A stretch of 64,000 nucleotides of DNA from Myxocyprinus asiaticus (Eukaryota > Chordata > Actinopteri > Cypriniformes > Catostomidae): contig NC_059393.1 in the NCBI RefSeq assembly GCF_019703515.2, forward strand, positions 12,170,001-12,234,000. Direction: 5' to 3'. Of the stretch, positions 10,577 through 21,730 are shown in pieces (within the stretch, counting starts at the first letter, position 1; each line of letters opens with the position of its first letter). The notes beneath the pieces were generated by a model. The model ran no database searches. It was given only the letters and a program-made list of their open reading frames with translations, and had not been told where the DNA came from. Both the position numbers and the translations under genes were made by a program.

Positions 10577-12890
10577 CTGAGATAACCTTGGAGGCGAGGT
10601 AATTAAGGCCTTTGCCTACAGGCAAGGCTCCGGGGCCAGATGGCTTTGCCGCTGAGTTTTTTAGATCTTATGCTACAGAACTGGCTCCACTTTTGCTAGA
10701 AGTTTATAAGGGATCATTAAAGAATGGAACATTTCCACTAACTATGATGCAAGCCCAGATCAGTCTGATTCTTAAAAATGACAAAGATCCAAGCGAGTGT
10801 AAGAGTTACCATCCAATTTCCCTGATCCAGCTAGACATTAAAATATTGTCAACATTTTTGGCTAATCGATTAAGTTATGACATCTCTTAAACATATAGAT
10901 CAGGTGGGGTTTATTCGGGGCCGCAGCTCTTATGATAACATTAAGCGTTTCATCAATATTATGAGGTCAGTGGCGAATGATCATACTCCGGTCGCTGCCA
11001 TCTTGATGCCGAAAATGCGTTTGATATGGTAGAATGGGATTATCTTTCGAAGATTTTGGAAATGTACTTTTGGGAGTACTTTTATTGGGTGGATTAAGTT
11101 ACTTTATATACACCAGGTAGCGGCAGTACAGACAAATGGATTAATTTCAGATTATTACACCCAGCAGGGTTGCCCTCTTTCTCCATTATTGTTATGTCTT
11201 GCCCTGGAACCATTAGCAGCCGCGATAAGAAAGGAAGACAATTTTCCAGGGGTGATGGCGGGAGGTGTGGCACATAAGCTTCTGCTTTACGCAGATTATA
11301 TTTTATTATTCGTCTCCAACCCTTCTAGATCTATGCCTTGCCTCCACAGAATTATTCATTCCTTTTCTAAATTCTCGGGATACAGAGTTAATTAGTCTAA
11401 ATCCGAAGCTTTGGCTTTTACAGCGTACTGCCCGATAACAGCTTTTCAGCCATGTGCCTTTCAGTGGCCCAAACAGGGCATTAAGTATTTGGGTATTTTA
11501 TTCCCAGCAAATTTGTGTGATTTAGTTAAGAGTAAATTTTGACCCTTTAATAAAAAGCTTTGAGTGATGTGGGCAGGTGGGCTTCATTACATTTAGCGAT
11601 GATTGGGAAGGTTAATGTTTCTAAAATGAATTGTATTCCAAAACTCAACTACCTGCTACAGTCTCTACCTATAGATGTCCCCCTCTCTTATTTCAAGCAA
11701 TTTGATAGCATAGCGAAGTCCTTCATTTGGAATGGGAAACTACCCAGATTACATTTCAGTAAGCTGCACAGGCCGACTGACAAAGGTGGGCTAAGCCTAC
11801 CCAAGATTTTGTTTTATTATTATGCATTCGGTCTCAGATATTTGGCTCATTGATGGCTTCCACCTGAGAGAGCCCCTCCCTGGTTTTGTATTGAACAGGA
11901 AGTTCTTGCCCCTATTTCGCCATTGCAAAGCCTTTCTATCAAACTAACCGGAGAAGATCAATTACACGCCGTTATCTCGCATTTGCACTCGGTATGGACA
12001 AAAGTCTCCTGGGTGTTTAATTCTGACATTTATTTAAATGTTGCCTTGAGTTTATGGCTGAACCCAAATTATGTATTAATAAATCCCCTTTCTGTTGGTC
12101 AGAGTGGATTGGGAGGGGGGTTACTACACTAGGTGACCTATATGAGAGCGGAGTGTTGAGATCCTTTGAAAATTTGGTTCAACATTTTGGGATTCCCAGA
12201 TCTCAGTTTTTTAGATATTTACAGCTACGCCACCTGCTCTGTACTATTTTTGGTAGTAGCATACATCCCCCTAAAGCGGCAGATACTCTGGTAGGTGGTG
12301 ATTACTGCTTTTGGAAAAGGTCATGAGGCATCAGTGAATTACTCCCTGCTAATTCAGAGTCTGGGGGACAGAGCTTCAACTTCTCTCAAGAGATTATGGG
12401 AGAAAGATTTAAACTTGATATTGGAGGAGGGAGAGTGAAATGTCAAGTCTGCGCCATATGCAATTCAAGATTTCACATCGATTCTATTGGACCCCCTCTA
12501 GATTGTATAGGCTTGGTCTTAAAGACAAACCCACCTGCTGGCGATGCCAGTCAGAGGATGGAGACATAACCCATGTCTTTTGGGGAGGGGGGCGGGGTGT
12601 TAAGATCCAGGAGTTTTGGTTGAAGGTTCAGAGTTTTGTGTGTGATGTATTGGGCACTCGGGTTTCATTTTGCCCCAGACTCTGTTTTTTTGGGCGATGT
12701 AGAGAATAGACACATAAAGAGTTGGGTCCTAACCAGTGTCATGATCACCAGACAGATACTTTTAAGGGGATGGAGGTCGGCTGGAGTGCCCTCATTTCAG
12801 GAGTGGTGCTCAGAGATGGGGAGGGTGGCAGCCTTCGAAGAAGGGTCAATTAGAAGACTGGGGAAATTGAACTTGTTTTTGGAAAAATGA
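10577..12890 (+). pseudogene. L1 ORF2, reverse transcriptase and C-terminal part
   Basis: Continuation of the L1 ORF2 interrupted at about 7371. Motifs: TGKAPGPDGFAAEFFRS (fingers), SYHPISLIQLDIKILS, and a palm block around 10920-11170 in shifted frames. The active-site box at about 11276-11300 reads LLLYADYILLFVS, so the second Asp of Y/FADD is replaced by Tyr. Downstream frames hold the L1 thumb and C-terminal region (KVNVSKMNCIPKLNYLLQS, LHRPTDKGGLSLPK, and the CWRCQSEDGDITHVFW zinc-knuckle-like segment at about 12535-12590). Many frameshifts and stops; inactive. Confidence 0.86.
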
Positions 12891-12968
12891 GGCAGATATC
12901 TGACGTTGCTGGATGTGTGATTATTAGAGGGGTGATAGTGGGTGTTACTTGTTGATTCCATGTATATA

Positions 12969-14376
12969 ATCTCAGCAAAAAAAGAAACGTCCTCTCACTT
13001 TCAACTGCTTTTATTTTCAGCAAACTTTACATGTGTAAATATTTGTATGAACATAAAAAGATTCAACAACTAAGACATAAACTGAACAAGTTTCACAGAC
13101 ATTTGACTAACAGAAATGGAATGATGTGTCCCTGAACAAAGGGGGGGGGATTTGCCAGTTCTTGCTGTGAGATGTTACCCCACTCTTCCACCAAGGCACT
13201 TGCAAGTTCCTGGATAAGGAAGGCTAGCCCTCACCCTCCGATCCAACAGATCCCAAACGTGCTCAATGGGATTGAGATCCGGGCTCTTTGCTGGCCATGG
13301 CAGAACACTGACATTCCTGTCTTGCAGGAAATCAAGCACAGAATGAGCAATATGGCTGGTGGCATTGTCATGCTGGAGGGTCATGTCAGGATGAGCCCAC
13401 AGGAAGGGTACCACATGAGGGAGGAGGATGTCTTCCCTGTAACACACAGTGATGACATTGCATACAATGACAACAAGCTCAGTCCGATGATGCTGTGACA
13501 CCGCCCCAGACCACGATGGATCTTCCACCTCCAAATCAATCCCCCTCCAGAGTACAGGCCTAAGTGTAACGCTGATTCCTTCGATGATAAACGCAAGTCC
13601 GACCATCACCCCTGGTCAGACAAAACTGCGACTCGTCAGTGAAGAGCATTTTTTGCCAGTCCTGTCTGGTCCAACGAAGTTGGGTTTGTGCCCACAGGCG
13701 ACGTTGTTGCCGGTGATGTCTGGTAAGGACCTGCCTTACAACAGGCCTACAAGCCCTCAGTCCAGCCTCTCTCAGCCTACTGCAGACAGTCTGAGCACTG
13801 ATGGAGGGACTGTGCATTCCTGGTGTAACTCAGGCAGTTGTTGTTGCCTTCCTGTTCCTGTCCTGCAGGTGTGATATTCGGATATACTGATCCTGTGCAG
13901 GTGTTGTTACACGTGGTCTGCCACTGCAAGGACGATCAGCTGTCCTTCCTGTCTCCCTGTAGTGCTGTCTAAGGCGTCTCACAGTACGGACATTGCAATT
14001 TATTGTCCTGGCCACATCTGCAGTCCTCATGCCTCCATGCAGCATGCCTAAGGCATGTTCACGCAGATGAGCAGGGACCCTGGGCATCTTTCATTTGGTG
14101 TTTTTCCGGAGTCAGTAGAAAGGTCCCTTTAGTGTCCTACGTTTTTATAATTGTGACCTTAATTGCCTACCGTCTGTAAGTGTCGGCCTACCGTGTTAGT
14201 GTCTTAACGACCGTTCCACAGGTGCATGTTCATTAATTGTTTATGGTTCATTGAACAAGCATGGAAAACATTGTAAACCCTTTACAATAAAAATCTGTAA
14301 AGTTATTTGGATTTTTACAAAATTATCTTTAAAATACAGCGTCCTGAATAAGGGACGTTTCTTTTTTTGCTGAGTT
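12969..14376 (-). mobile_element. Tc1-like transposon nested in the L1 3' end
   Basis: The terminal inverted repeats are CTCAGCAAAAAAAGAAACGT at 12971 and its complement (ACGTTTCTTTTTTTGCTGAG) ending at 14374. The interior encodes a minus-strand Tc1 transposase in pieces. Sequence on both sides looks like one L1 3' untranslated region, so this element landed in the L1. It is a different Tc1 family from those at 231 and 18744. Confidence 0.9.
13175..14087 (-). pseudogene. Tc1-like transposase, three frame fragments
   Basis: A DDE transposase for cut-and-paste transposition. The start MPRVPAHLREHALGML (14087 down) leads into the helix-turn-helix with TADVARTINCNVRTVRRL. The middle piece (13817 down) has RLREAGLRACRPVVRQ and WQKMLFTDESQFCL (first catalytic Asp). 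The last piece (13609 down) has MTLQHDNATSHIA (second Asp) and KSPDLNPIEHVWDLL (catalytic Glu). Frameshifts near 13830 and 13590 break the chain. All three catalytic residues are still present, so inactivation is by indels only. Confidence 0.88.
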
Positions 14377-14693
14377 TGTTTTGTTTTTCTGTGTTCAATA
14401 TGTGAATCAATACAAAATTGTTAAATGTTTTAAGTTCTGGCTATAAATTCCTTCATAACATCTGGCTGAAAAATAAACATGACTTATACTCTTAACTAAC
14501 AAATAATTTTTGATCAACTTTACATTAAAAAAAAGAAGAAAAAAAAGAAAAAACAGAAAAAATAATAATAATTTTAGCGCTACTGTTTACAAATTATGAA
14601 AACTGAGGAGAAACATTAATATCTGCTAAATCCCTCTCACAATATCAACCCACATATGAAAACAATGGTCATATAAAAATGTCACGTTTACTT
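14377..14693. other. L1 tail remnant and AT-rich spacer
   Basis: The first 50 bases look like the end of the interrupted L1 (CAATATGTGAATCAATAC). The rest is AT-rich, with a purine tract at 14526-14565. No gene was seen. Confidence 0.5.
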
Positions 14694-15161
14694 AAGAATG
14701 CATTTTAATGGGGCCTGGGTAGGTCAGCAAGTAAAGACGCTGACCACCACACCTGGAGTAGCAAGTTCGAATACAGGGCGTGCTGAGTGACTCCAGTCAG
14801 TCTTCCTAGGCTTGCTAGGGTGGGTAGATTCATGTTGGGTTAACATCCTCGTGGTCGCCATAATGTGGCTCTCGCTCTCGGTAGGGCGCGTGGCGAGTTG
14901 TGCGTGGATGCCGCAGAGAATAGCGTGATCCTCCACACGCGCTAGGTCTCTGCGGTAACACACTCAACAAGCCATGTGATAAGATGTGCGGATTGACTGT
15001 CTCAGATGCGGAGGCAACTGAGATTCGTCCTCCGCCACCCGGATTGACGCCATGCCACCATGAGGACTTAGAGCATATTGGGAACTGGGCATGCTAAAAT
15101 TTGGGAGAAAAGGGAAGAAAATCACACAAAAAAAAAAAGAAAAAAAAGAATGCATTTTAAT
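14694..15161 (+). mobile_element. tRNA-derived SINE (HAmo-like) with 16-bp target duplication
   Basis: The body (14710-15145) begins GGGCCTGGGTAGGTCAG, with a tRNA-like A box (TAGGTCAGCAAGTAAAG) and B box (AAGTTCGAATACAGG). It continues through the family's long tRNA-unrelated region and ends in an A-rich tail. It is flanked by a perfect 16-bp duplication AAGAATGCATTTTAAT at 14694-14709 and 15146-15161. The other copies are at 20262-20702 (reverse) and 63847 to the window end. The HAmo name is from memory of carp SINEs. SINEs are transcribed by RNA polymerase III and moved by LINE machinery. Confidence 0.9.
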
Positions 15162-15821
15162 TGAATGTTCTTTTCGGGGGAAAAAAAAGAGATAAAATGT
15201 CTGTTCTTCCATTTTGTCTATAAAGTATCATCCTATTAAGTGAAGAAAATAAGTCTTGCAAATATTGTGAATTTGCACACAACAGCCAGGGCAGGAGCCA
15301 GAAATTTGTGCAGATAATCACTGGAAAAAGAAGAAAAAAATGAGTTGATGCTTTTTGTGATTGAGAGGGCTGACTCACAGCTGTATAGAACCAAATATAT
15401 TCAGGATATTTGCAGGTTCAGTTTCATGTATCACCCTGAACTGCAGAGGCATGCCCATTTGACACTTCAAGAATAGTGAGTAAAAGCAAACTTTTCAGCA
15501 TATTTTTGTTGAACGTTCAGTTTTCATAATCGATTTCTCTTTTGTTGCTTAAGATGTGCCTATGTGCTGACAAGACTTCTGTAACAACTGCGGTGATCAC
15601 TTTTTTTACATCTGTAGATTTGACCGCACTATACACAACTAAGCAATTTATATAAATACATTTGATTGAAAAAGATGCAATCAGATGCTCAAGTAAATGG
15701 TGCGATCCATGTTTAGCAAAGCAGTGTAACTAAACTATCGCAAGAAAAGCTTAAACATGCGCTCCGGTCCGGACAATTGATGACGGCTGAATGCTGTTAC
15801 ACATGCCAATGAGCCCTGTTA
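15162..15821. other. No gene recognised
   Basis: AT-rich sequence with no open frame resembling a known protein and no identifiable repeat. Confidence 0.4.
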
Positions 15822-16172
15822 AACCAAAGTCTTTCTAGCAAGTCAGTCCACTCGCGGCCATCTTTGGAACTCTCCCGGGAGACTATTTCCAGTCATGCCA
15901 GTGCAGCTCCTATATACTTGAATGGGGGAATACCGAAACCTCAATAACGGTTGGTTAAGATTACGATCAAAGAACATATTAAAATCTGACAACGCTGGTA
16001 TCATAAATTGCGCTTCTTTACCTCAGATTACCCTAAAAACGCACTTTTCCCGGCTTGTATAGCTAATGTACATGCACGTTCTCGAGATGATTGACAGGTG
16101 ATGTCTGTATCTAAAAAATGATTGGCATTCATTTTAATAGAAGTGTCTCGTCTCTGCTAAATAGTCTCTGGT
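15822..16172 (+). repeat. Unclassified interspersed repeat R1, forward copy
   Basis: It runs from AACCAAAGTCTTTCTAGCAA to CTGCTAAATAGTCTCTGGT and is matched in reverse complement at 25084-25527 over its whole length. Shared blocks include TCTGACAACGCTGGTATCAT and CGAGATGATTGACAGGTGAT. No coding content or terminal repeat was recognised, so the class is open. Confidence 0.75.
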
Positions 16173-16350
16173 TAATCTCACCATTGATTGCGGAGGCTCG
16201 TGTCTATGAACGCTGAGTTTTGCACAGATAGCGCTCTGGTATTTCAGATGGTGAGGCAATTTTATCAAAAATTAGTCAGTGGGCCAGACAAAGATGATTG
16301 GCAGGCCAGATTTGGCCCGCTGGCCACCAGTTGACTAGCCCTGGTCTACA
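16173..16350. repeat. Probable hAT-type repeat end
   Basis: The segment GGCCAGATTTGGCCCGCTGG then CCACCAGTTGACTAGCCCTG resembles the terminal sequence of widespread hAT-derived repeats in vertebrates. The other end was not located. Confidence 0.45.
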
Positions 16351-17475
16351 TTTTCCACATAAGCATCTATGGAAGTAACTGCAAACTTCCTTCTAGGCTT
16401 TTGGTTCCAGAGTTTGAAATGACACGACGCAATAATGTAAATCAGCAGGATACATTTTTTACCACATCCCCACTTTCAAAGTTGTTACGAAACTCCAAGA
16501 ATAGAATTGCCAAGAAGTATTTCCATGTTCTTACAGACTGACTGCTGCGTACTTGAACGAGGAAGTCTGGATAGCTGGAATGTGCCACAGTGCTGTAACG
16601 AGCCCTGCAGTATGCTGCCTCTCAGATTACACCAATCAGCAGATCTGTCCTGCTGCCTTCCAGACACAAAACACCCGTCCGCACATGGCAGAACAGATCC
16701 CATGCAGACTAAGAGGGAGGGTGTGTGGGGTCAAACCACCTGAGAAGAAACAGGTCAACACCCTGAAAAGCCTGACTGATCCTGTCACATAAGCTGATCT
16801 TAATTTGCCACAACTGGACACTCTGTTATGGGGTTTGCCATGCAGCTGTAGCAAAGGAAGAAATCCTAATCCAGCAGTGAGGATGTGTATTTGATTTCCA
16901 TCAAATGCCTTAAAAACTGAAGCATTTTTTTCTTCTTCTCATAAATGAGTTTGCTGCATCCTTGCATCCCCTTTAAAAAACTCTCTGATCTTGCCCAGAC
17001 TGCCTTTGTATCATCTTTTTAATAAACAACTTTACGGACCTTGAGTGTTTTCTTCTCCAAATATTGATAATATTAACAATATTGCTGTGACTTGCAGTGC
17101 ACTTTGTATAAGCTATATGTCTTGGTATCAAAATGCCTTTGTTTACCGAAAACTTAGTGATGTCTCCACAATATTATGTAATTGTTTACAGTCATTGAGA
17201 GCAGTTAAGTTTTAAAGTCTCTAATAGGTCAGACTGAAGATGGGTTTTGTTGGTTGAAATAGCGTTTAAATGTTACCATGTTTAATTAGTAACATACAGG
17301 GTTTTGAGCACAAGTATAACACAAAAAATTCTGCATGGCAATAAGATGCAATCAGTATTGTTCCAACAGTATTAACAACATATGTTCTAACAGTAATTGA
17401 GTGTAAATTACGCAGTGATTTTAAACAAATGTACTTAAAGTCCCCTGGAAAGCAATGGGAGAAAGGAGCCATCCG

Positions 17476-17566
17476 TTGTTCCTGGCAGGCTACTCTACCT
17501 TGCCGGCTCCATTTGGTTAGGATTAGGGTGGGGCAGGGTTGGGCATCTGCTGCCTGCCAGGAACAA
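17476..17566. repeat. Inverted repeat (15-bp perfect arms)
   Basis: TTGTTCCTGGCAGGC at 17476-17490 is exactly complementary to GCCTGCCAGGAACAA at 17552-17566, with a 61-base loop. It could be the core of a small foldback element. Confidence 0.7.
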
Positions 17567-17736
17567 ACCGTGGCATGTTTATACAATGGGCCCACCTGAA
17601 GTGTCTTGAAAAATGCCATTTTCTTTAGCCTGTTGACGTATTTCCTATTGAAACGAAGTTGGGGCGGGAGTAAATGAACAGCCCTTTAAAAAACAGCCAA
17701 TATGCTTTAGTTTACATCGCAGCCCCTGGCAAAGCA

Positions 17737-17741
17737 ACACA

Positions 17742-17778
<37 letters not shown>
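17737..17778. repeat. AC dinucleotide microsatellite
   Basis: About 21 AC units with one AT interruption near 17748. Confidence 0.95.
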
Positions 17779-17781
<3 letters not shown>

Positions 17782-19125
17782 TTCTCTTGATGACCAAACT
17801 GATCTGTTTCTACAAAACAAGGCTACAAATAAACACATGGGCCATTGTGCACGTCAATGCAGATGAATGAGAAACATGCGAGTAAAACAATGAGAAAACA
17901 TATCTATGTTTTAAATCACAATACACTAAACAAAGAATAAAGAACACTCACTCGTTCTGTACATCCCAAGAAACCACAAAAAAAATGGCTGCATTAAACA
18001 TATGAGGCAACTCAAGTGTTTCCTCGCATCCAATTCCAGCGTTGGCGCTTCACATTCAGCAGTAATCATGCCCTATTCCCTTCAAAGAAACTGGCCCTTC
18101 GCTAAGCCCCGCCTTAAAAGCGCCCTGACCAATCCTGTCTTAGCAAATGTTGCCCTGCCGCCATTACTCTGACACACGTTTGCTATTTTCCAATGACAGC
18201 CTATGGAAGTAATGTGTGTTTGAGTACTTTTAAGCATGATTTTATCAAAATATTCCAAAAAAATTTAAAACACGTTGTTGCCGGGTCATTTGTAATAGTT
18301 ACCCAGAGAGGATACCCACCAAGTTTTCTTTCTTTTTTAAAATAATCTTTAAATAAATCCAGAGAATAGCATGTTATGGATTAAACTGTCAGCCCTCATT
18401 CCCGAATTAACATATAACATCTGCAACGACACCTACATTTGCTCCAAGGTAAATTAAAGCCAATAACTGAACGTTAATTCATTTGTGTATTGATTCAAGT
18501 CGTAGTAAAGGCGATAGTAAATAAACAGCTCACAGCATCAAAATGAGTGTGTTACGAGACATTATAAACAGCTCTGTTCACTTCCACTAATATTATTATA
18601 TGTGTAATCACTATTAAATGAAGTTTTTCTCTTTTCAAGTGAATGTAATAATCATTTGCCTTGATTCTGATTCACAGTCTGCACAGTTTTTAATCAAATT
18701 ACTGTGTAATTTAATAATTTCTATTAAAAACAAACTTCAGATACAGTTGAAGTCAGAAGTTTACATACACTTCAGCTGTGCAAGTCATTAAAACTCATTT
18801 TTTAACCACTCAGATTTAATATTAGCAAACTATAGTTTTGGCAAGTCGTTTAGGACATCTACTTTGTGCATGACACAAATAATTTTTCCAAAAATTGTTT
18901 ACAGACAGATTGTTTCACTTTTAATTGACTATATCACAATTCCAGTGGGTCAGAAGTTTACATACACCAAGTTAACTGTGCCTTTAAGCAGCTTGAAAAA
19001 TTCCAGAAAATGATGTCAAGCCTTTAGACAATTAGCTTCTTATAGGAGGTGTACTGAATTGGAGGTGTACCTGTGGATGTATTTTAAGGCCTGCCTTCAA
19101 ACTCAGTGCCTCTTTGCTTGACATC

Positions 19126-20143
19126 ATGGGAAAATCCAAAGAAATCAGCCAAGACCTCAGAAAAAAAAATGTGTGGACCTCCACAAGTCTGGTTCATCCT
19201 TGGGAGCAATTTACAAATGCCTGAAGGTACCACGTTCATCTGTACAAACAATAGTACGCAAGTATAAACACCATGGGACCACACAGCCATCATACCGCTC
19301 AGGAAGGAGACACATTCTGTCTCCTAGAAATGAACGTAGTTTGGTGCGAAAAGTGCAAATCAGTCTCAGAACAACAGCAAAGGACCTTGTGAAGATGCTG
19401 CAGGAAACAGGTAGACAAGTATCTATATCCACAGTAAAACGAGTCCTACATCGACATAACCTGAAAGGCTGCTCAGCAAGGAAGAAGCCACTGCTCTAAA
19501 ACTGCCATGAAAAAGCCAGACTACAGTTTGAAAGTGCACATGGGGACAAAGATCTTACTTTATAGAGAAATGTCCTCTGGCCTAATGAAACAAAAATGGA
19601 ACTGTTTGGCCATAATGACCATCGTTATGTTTGGAGGAAAAAGGGTGAGGCTTGCAAGCCGAAGAACACCATCCCAAACGTGAAGCATGGGGGTGGCAGC
19701 ATCATGTTGTGGGGATGCTTTGCTGCAGGAGGGGCTGGTGCACTTCACAAAATAGATGGCATCATGAGGAAGGAAAGTTATGTGGATATATTGAAGCAAC
19801 ATCTCAAAACATCAGCCAGGAAGTTAAAGCTCAGTCGCAAATGGGTCTTCCAAATGGACAATGACCCCAAGCATACCTCCAAAGTTGTGGCAAAATGTCT
19901 TAAGGACAACAAAAGCAAGGTATTGGAGTTGCCATCACAAAGCCCTGACCTTAATCCGATAGAAAATTTGTGGGCAGAACTGAAAAAGTGTGTGCGAGCA
20001 AGGAGGCCTACAAACCTGACTCAGGTAAACCTGTTATGTCTGGAGGAATGGGCCAAAATTCCAGCAACTTATTGTGAGAAGCTTGTGGAAGGCTACCCAA
20101 TTTGTAAGTTATACAATTTAAAGGCAATGCTACCAAATACTAA
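19126..20143 (+). pseudogene. Sleeping Beauty-family transposase with a few inactivating changes
   Basis: A transposase of the DD34E type, still very similar to the Sleeping Beauty family. It begins MGKSKEISQDLRK (19126), where an extra A in an A-run shifts the frame. The paired-like DNA-binding domain follows from 19173 (LHKSGSSLGAIYKCLKVPRS, then KHHGTTQPSYRSGRR). A stop at 19497-19499 follows KKPLL, and a second in-frame TAG lies at about 19562. The catalytic part is open from 19596 (ELFGHNDHRYVWRKK, VFQMDNDPKHTSK, SQSPDLNPIENLWAELKK). The family's C-terminal end is reached at about 20141-20143 after one more frameshift. The few lesions imply a comparatively recent insertion. Confidence 0.92.
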
Positions 20144-20261
20144 CAAAGTGTATGTAAACTTCTGACCCACTGGGAATGTGATGAAAGAAATAAAAGCTGA
20201 AATAAATAATTCTCTCTACAATTATTCTGACATTTCAATTATGATGATATTTCTGACATCT

Positions 20262-20702
20262 GGATTTTCTCCCCTTTTTTCCCCAATTTGGCATGCCCAA
20301 TTTCCAATGCGCTCTAGGTGCTCGTGGTGGCGTAGTGACTCGCCTCAATCCAGCTGGCGGAGGACGAATCTCAGTTGTCTCCGCGTCTGAGACAGTCAAT
20401 CCAAAACTTATCACGTGGCTTGTTGAGTGCGTTACCGCTGAGACCTAGCGTGTTTGGAGGCTTAGGCTATTCTCCTCGGCATCGACACACACACAATTCA
20501 CCACGTGCTCCACTGAGAGCAAGAACCACATTATTGTGACCATGAGGAGGTTAACCCAGTGTGACTCTACCCACCCTAGCAACCAGGCCAATTGGTTGCT
20601 TAGGAAGCCAGGCTGGAGCCACTCAGCACACCCTGGATTCGAACTTGCGACTCCAGGTGTGGTAGTCAGCGTCTTTACTTACTGAGCTACCCAGGCCCCC
20701 CC
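20262..20702 (-). mobile_element. tRNA-derived SINE (HAmo-like), reverse copy
   Basis: Reverse complement of the SINE at 14710. The head (GGGGGCCTGGGTAGCTCAG on the minus strand, at about 20702-20680) has A and B boxes, and the tail is near 20262. It sits inside the right arm of the Sleeping Beauty-like element: bases on both sides (TTCTGACAT on the left, GACATTTCACATTC on the right) are the transposon's own. A short duplication (at least GACAT) flanks it. Confidence 0.9.
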
Positions 20703-20972
20703 GACATTTCACATTCTTAAAATAAAGTAGTGATACTAACTGACCTAAGACAAGGAATGTTTTCTATGATTAAATGATAGGAATTGTGAAAAGCTTGTTT
20801 TTGGCTAAAGTGTATGTTAATTTCTGACTTCAACTGTAAATATAATATTTAAAAAAAATATGAATTATAAAAAATAAATATAAAAAATTATTACGTCACT
20901 CTTCATACCAGAAAAGAAGGGAGATGCCCGCACACTGAAATTAAAGCTCCAACCTTTTATTACAACAAAGTA

Positions 20973-21560
20973 GGGCAGCAACTAACGATTATTTTGATAA
21001 TCGACTAATGATAATTAGAATTATTATTCAACTATTCTGGTGATTATTGCAACGATTAATCGTTAGCTCTTAACCGATTATTCAGCTTGTGCCTTGACTT
21101 AAAAGGTTGTATTAAACATACTTACTAACAATAAAGAGGACAAAATCATCTTTTAAAAATACCTCTAAATGACATTTACTGAATTAAAGGGAAATAATGC
21201 TTGGATTTTTATTAATTCATTAAATAATTAACAGCAAAAAATTATATTTTTATCAAGTGTTTTTGTCTTGTTTTCCATTTTAAAAAGTCTAAAAATCCTT
21301 AAACCAAGAAACATTTACTTGAGAAGCAACATAGAAGATATTTAGACTTGCTTTAAGAGAATGTATCTTAAATATACGTGTATTTTGGATATAAGTGTAT
21401 TTTTTCCACTTGTTCATACTTCTGCCAGTGCAGTAAAGAAAAAATATACTCGTATTCAAGATATTTGCTCTAAAAGCAAGTCAAATATCTTATATGTTGC
21501 TGCTCAGGTAAATATATATTGTTTTAAGGATTTTTCAATATTTTAAAATATTTAAATATT
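20973..21560 (+). repeat. hAT-like repeat, copy B
   Basis: It starts GGGCAGCAACTAACGATTAT and matches copy A at 1799-2190 in reverse complement. The element probably extends further right than 21560, but copy A gives no comparison there because the Tc1 interrupts it. Confidence 0.65.
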
Positions 21561-21730
21561 ATATTCAAAATTCTCCAAAAAAACTATTCTTCTGCAGTAT
21601 AGCTCCTAAAGTAAATGTTTTTAAAGTTTTTGATTCTGGCTGATAGAAACGCACTTCAAAGGCAGATATTAGATGAGCACTCGATGGCAAGAAAATGCTG
21701 GATTTTCGTGAGGTTCATGAATGACATTTT

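Larger units (their letters stand above)
4500..14425 (+). mobile_element. L1-type LINE, decayed and interrupted by an L2 and a Tc1 element
   Basis: A GC-richer leader (about 4500-4642) precedes ORF1. ORF2 endonuclease lies at 6128-6840. The L2 interrupts ORF2 from about 7371 to 10576, after which the reverse transcriptase resumes (10612 onward, TGKAPGPDGFAAEFF). The 3' part continues to about 12965. A Tc1-like element fills 12969-14376, and the 3' tail seems to resume at 14377 (TTTTTCTGTGTTCAATATG). Both outer boundaries are estimates, and no target duplication was identified. Without the insertions the L1 is about 5.3 kb. Confidence 0.82.
16351..18741. other. No gene recognised; contains a hairpin and a microsatellite
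   Basis: Short open frames on both strands overlap without protein similarity. Contents noted separately: an inverted repeat at 17476-17566 and an AC tract at 17737-17778. Probably intronic to dennd1b if that gene extends left. Confidence 0.4.
18744..20836 (+). mobile_element. Sleeping Beauty-like Tc1/mariner transposon
   Basis: Ends CAGTTGAAGTCAGAAGTTTA (18744) and TTCTGACTTCAACTG (to 20836) are flanked by TA dinucleotides (18742-18743 and 20837-20838). The inner direct repeat CAGAAGTTTACATACAC recurs near 18951, giving the IR/DR structure of the salmonid-type Tc1 family that includes Sleeping Beauty. A reverse SINE (20262-20702) is inserted before the right end. Without it the element is about 1.65 kb, the normal family length. 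Confidence 0.93.

Noticed and set aside
13584..13874. Plus-strand frames across the Tc1-like element at 12969
   Set aside because: They are the antisense of the transposase fragments on the minus strand.
14740..14775. Functional tRNA gene
   Set aside because: A and B boxes belong to a SINE; no cloverleaf with an acceptor stem and anticodon arm is kept.
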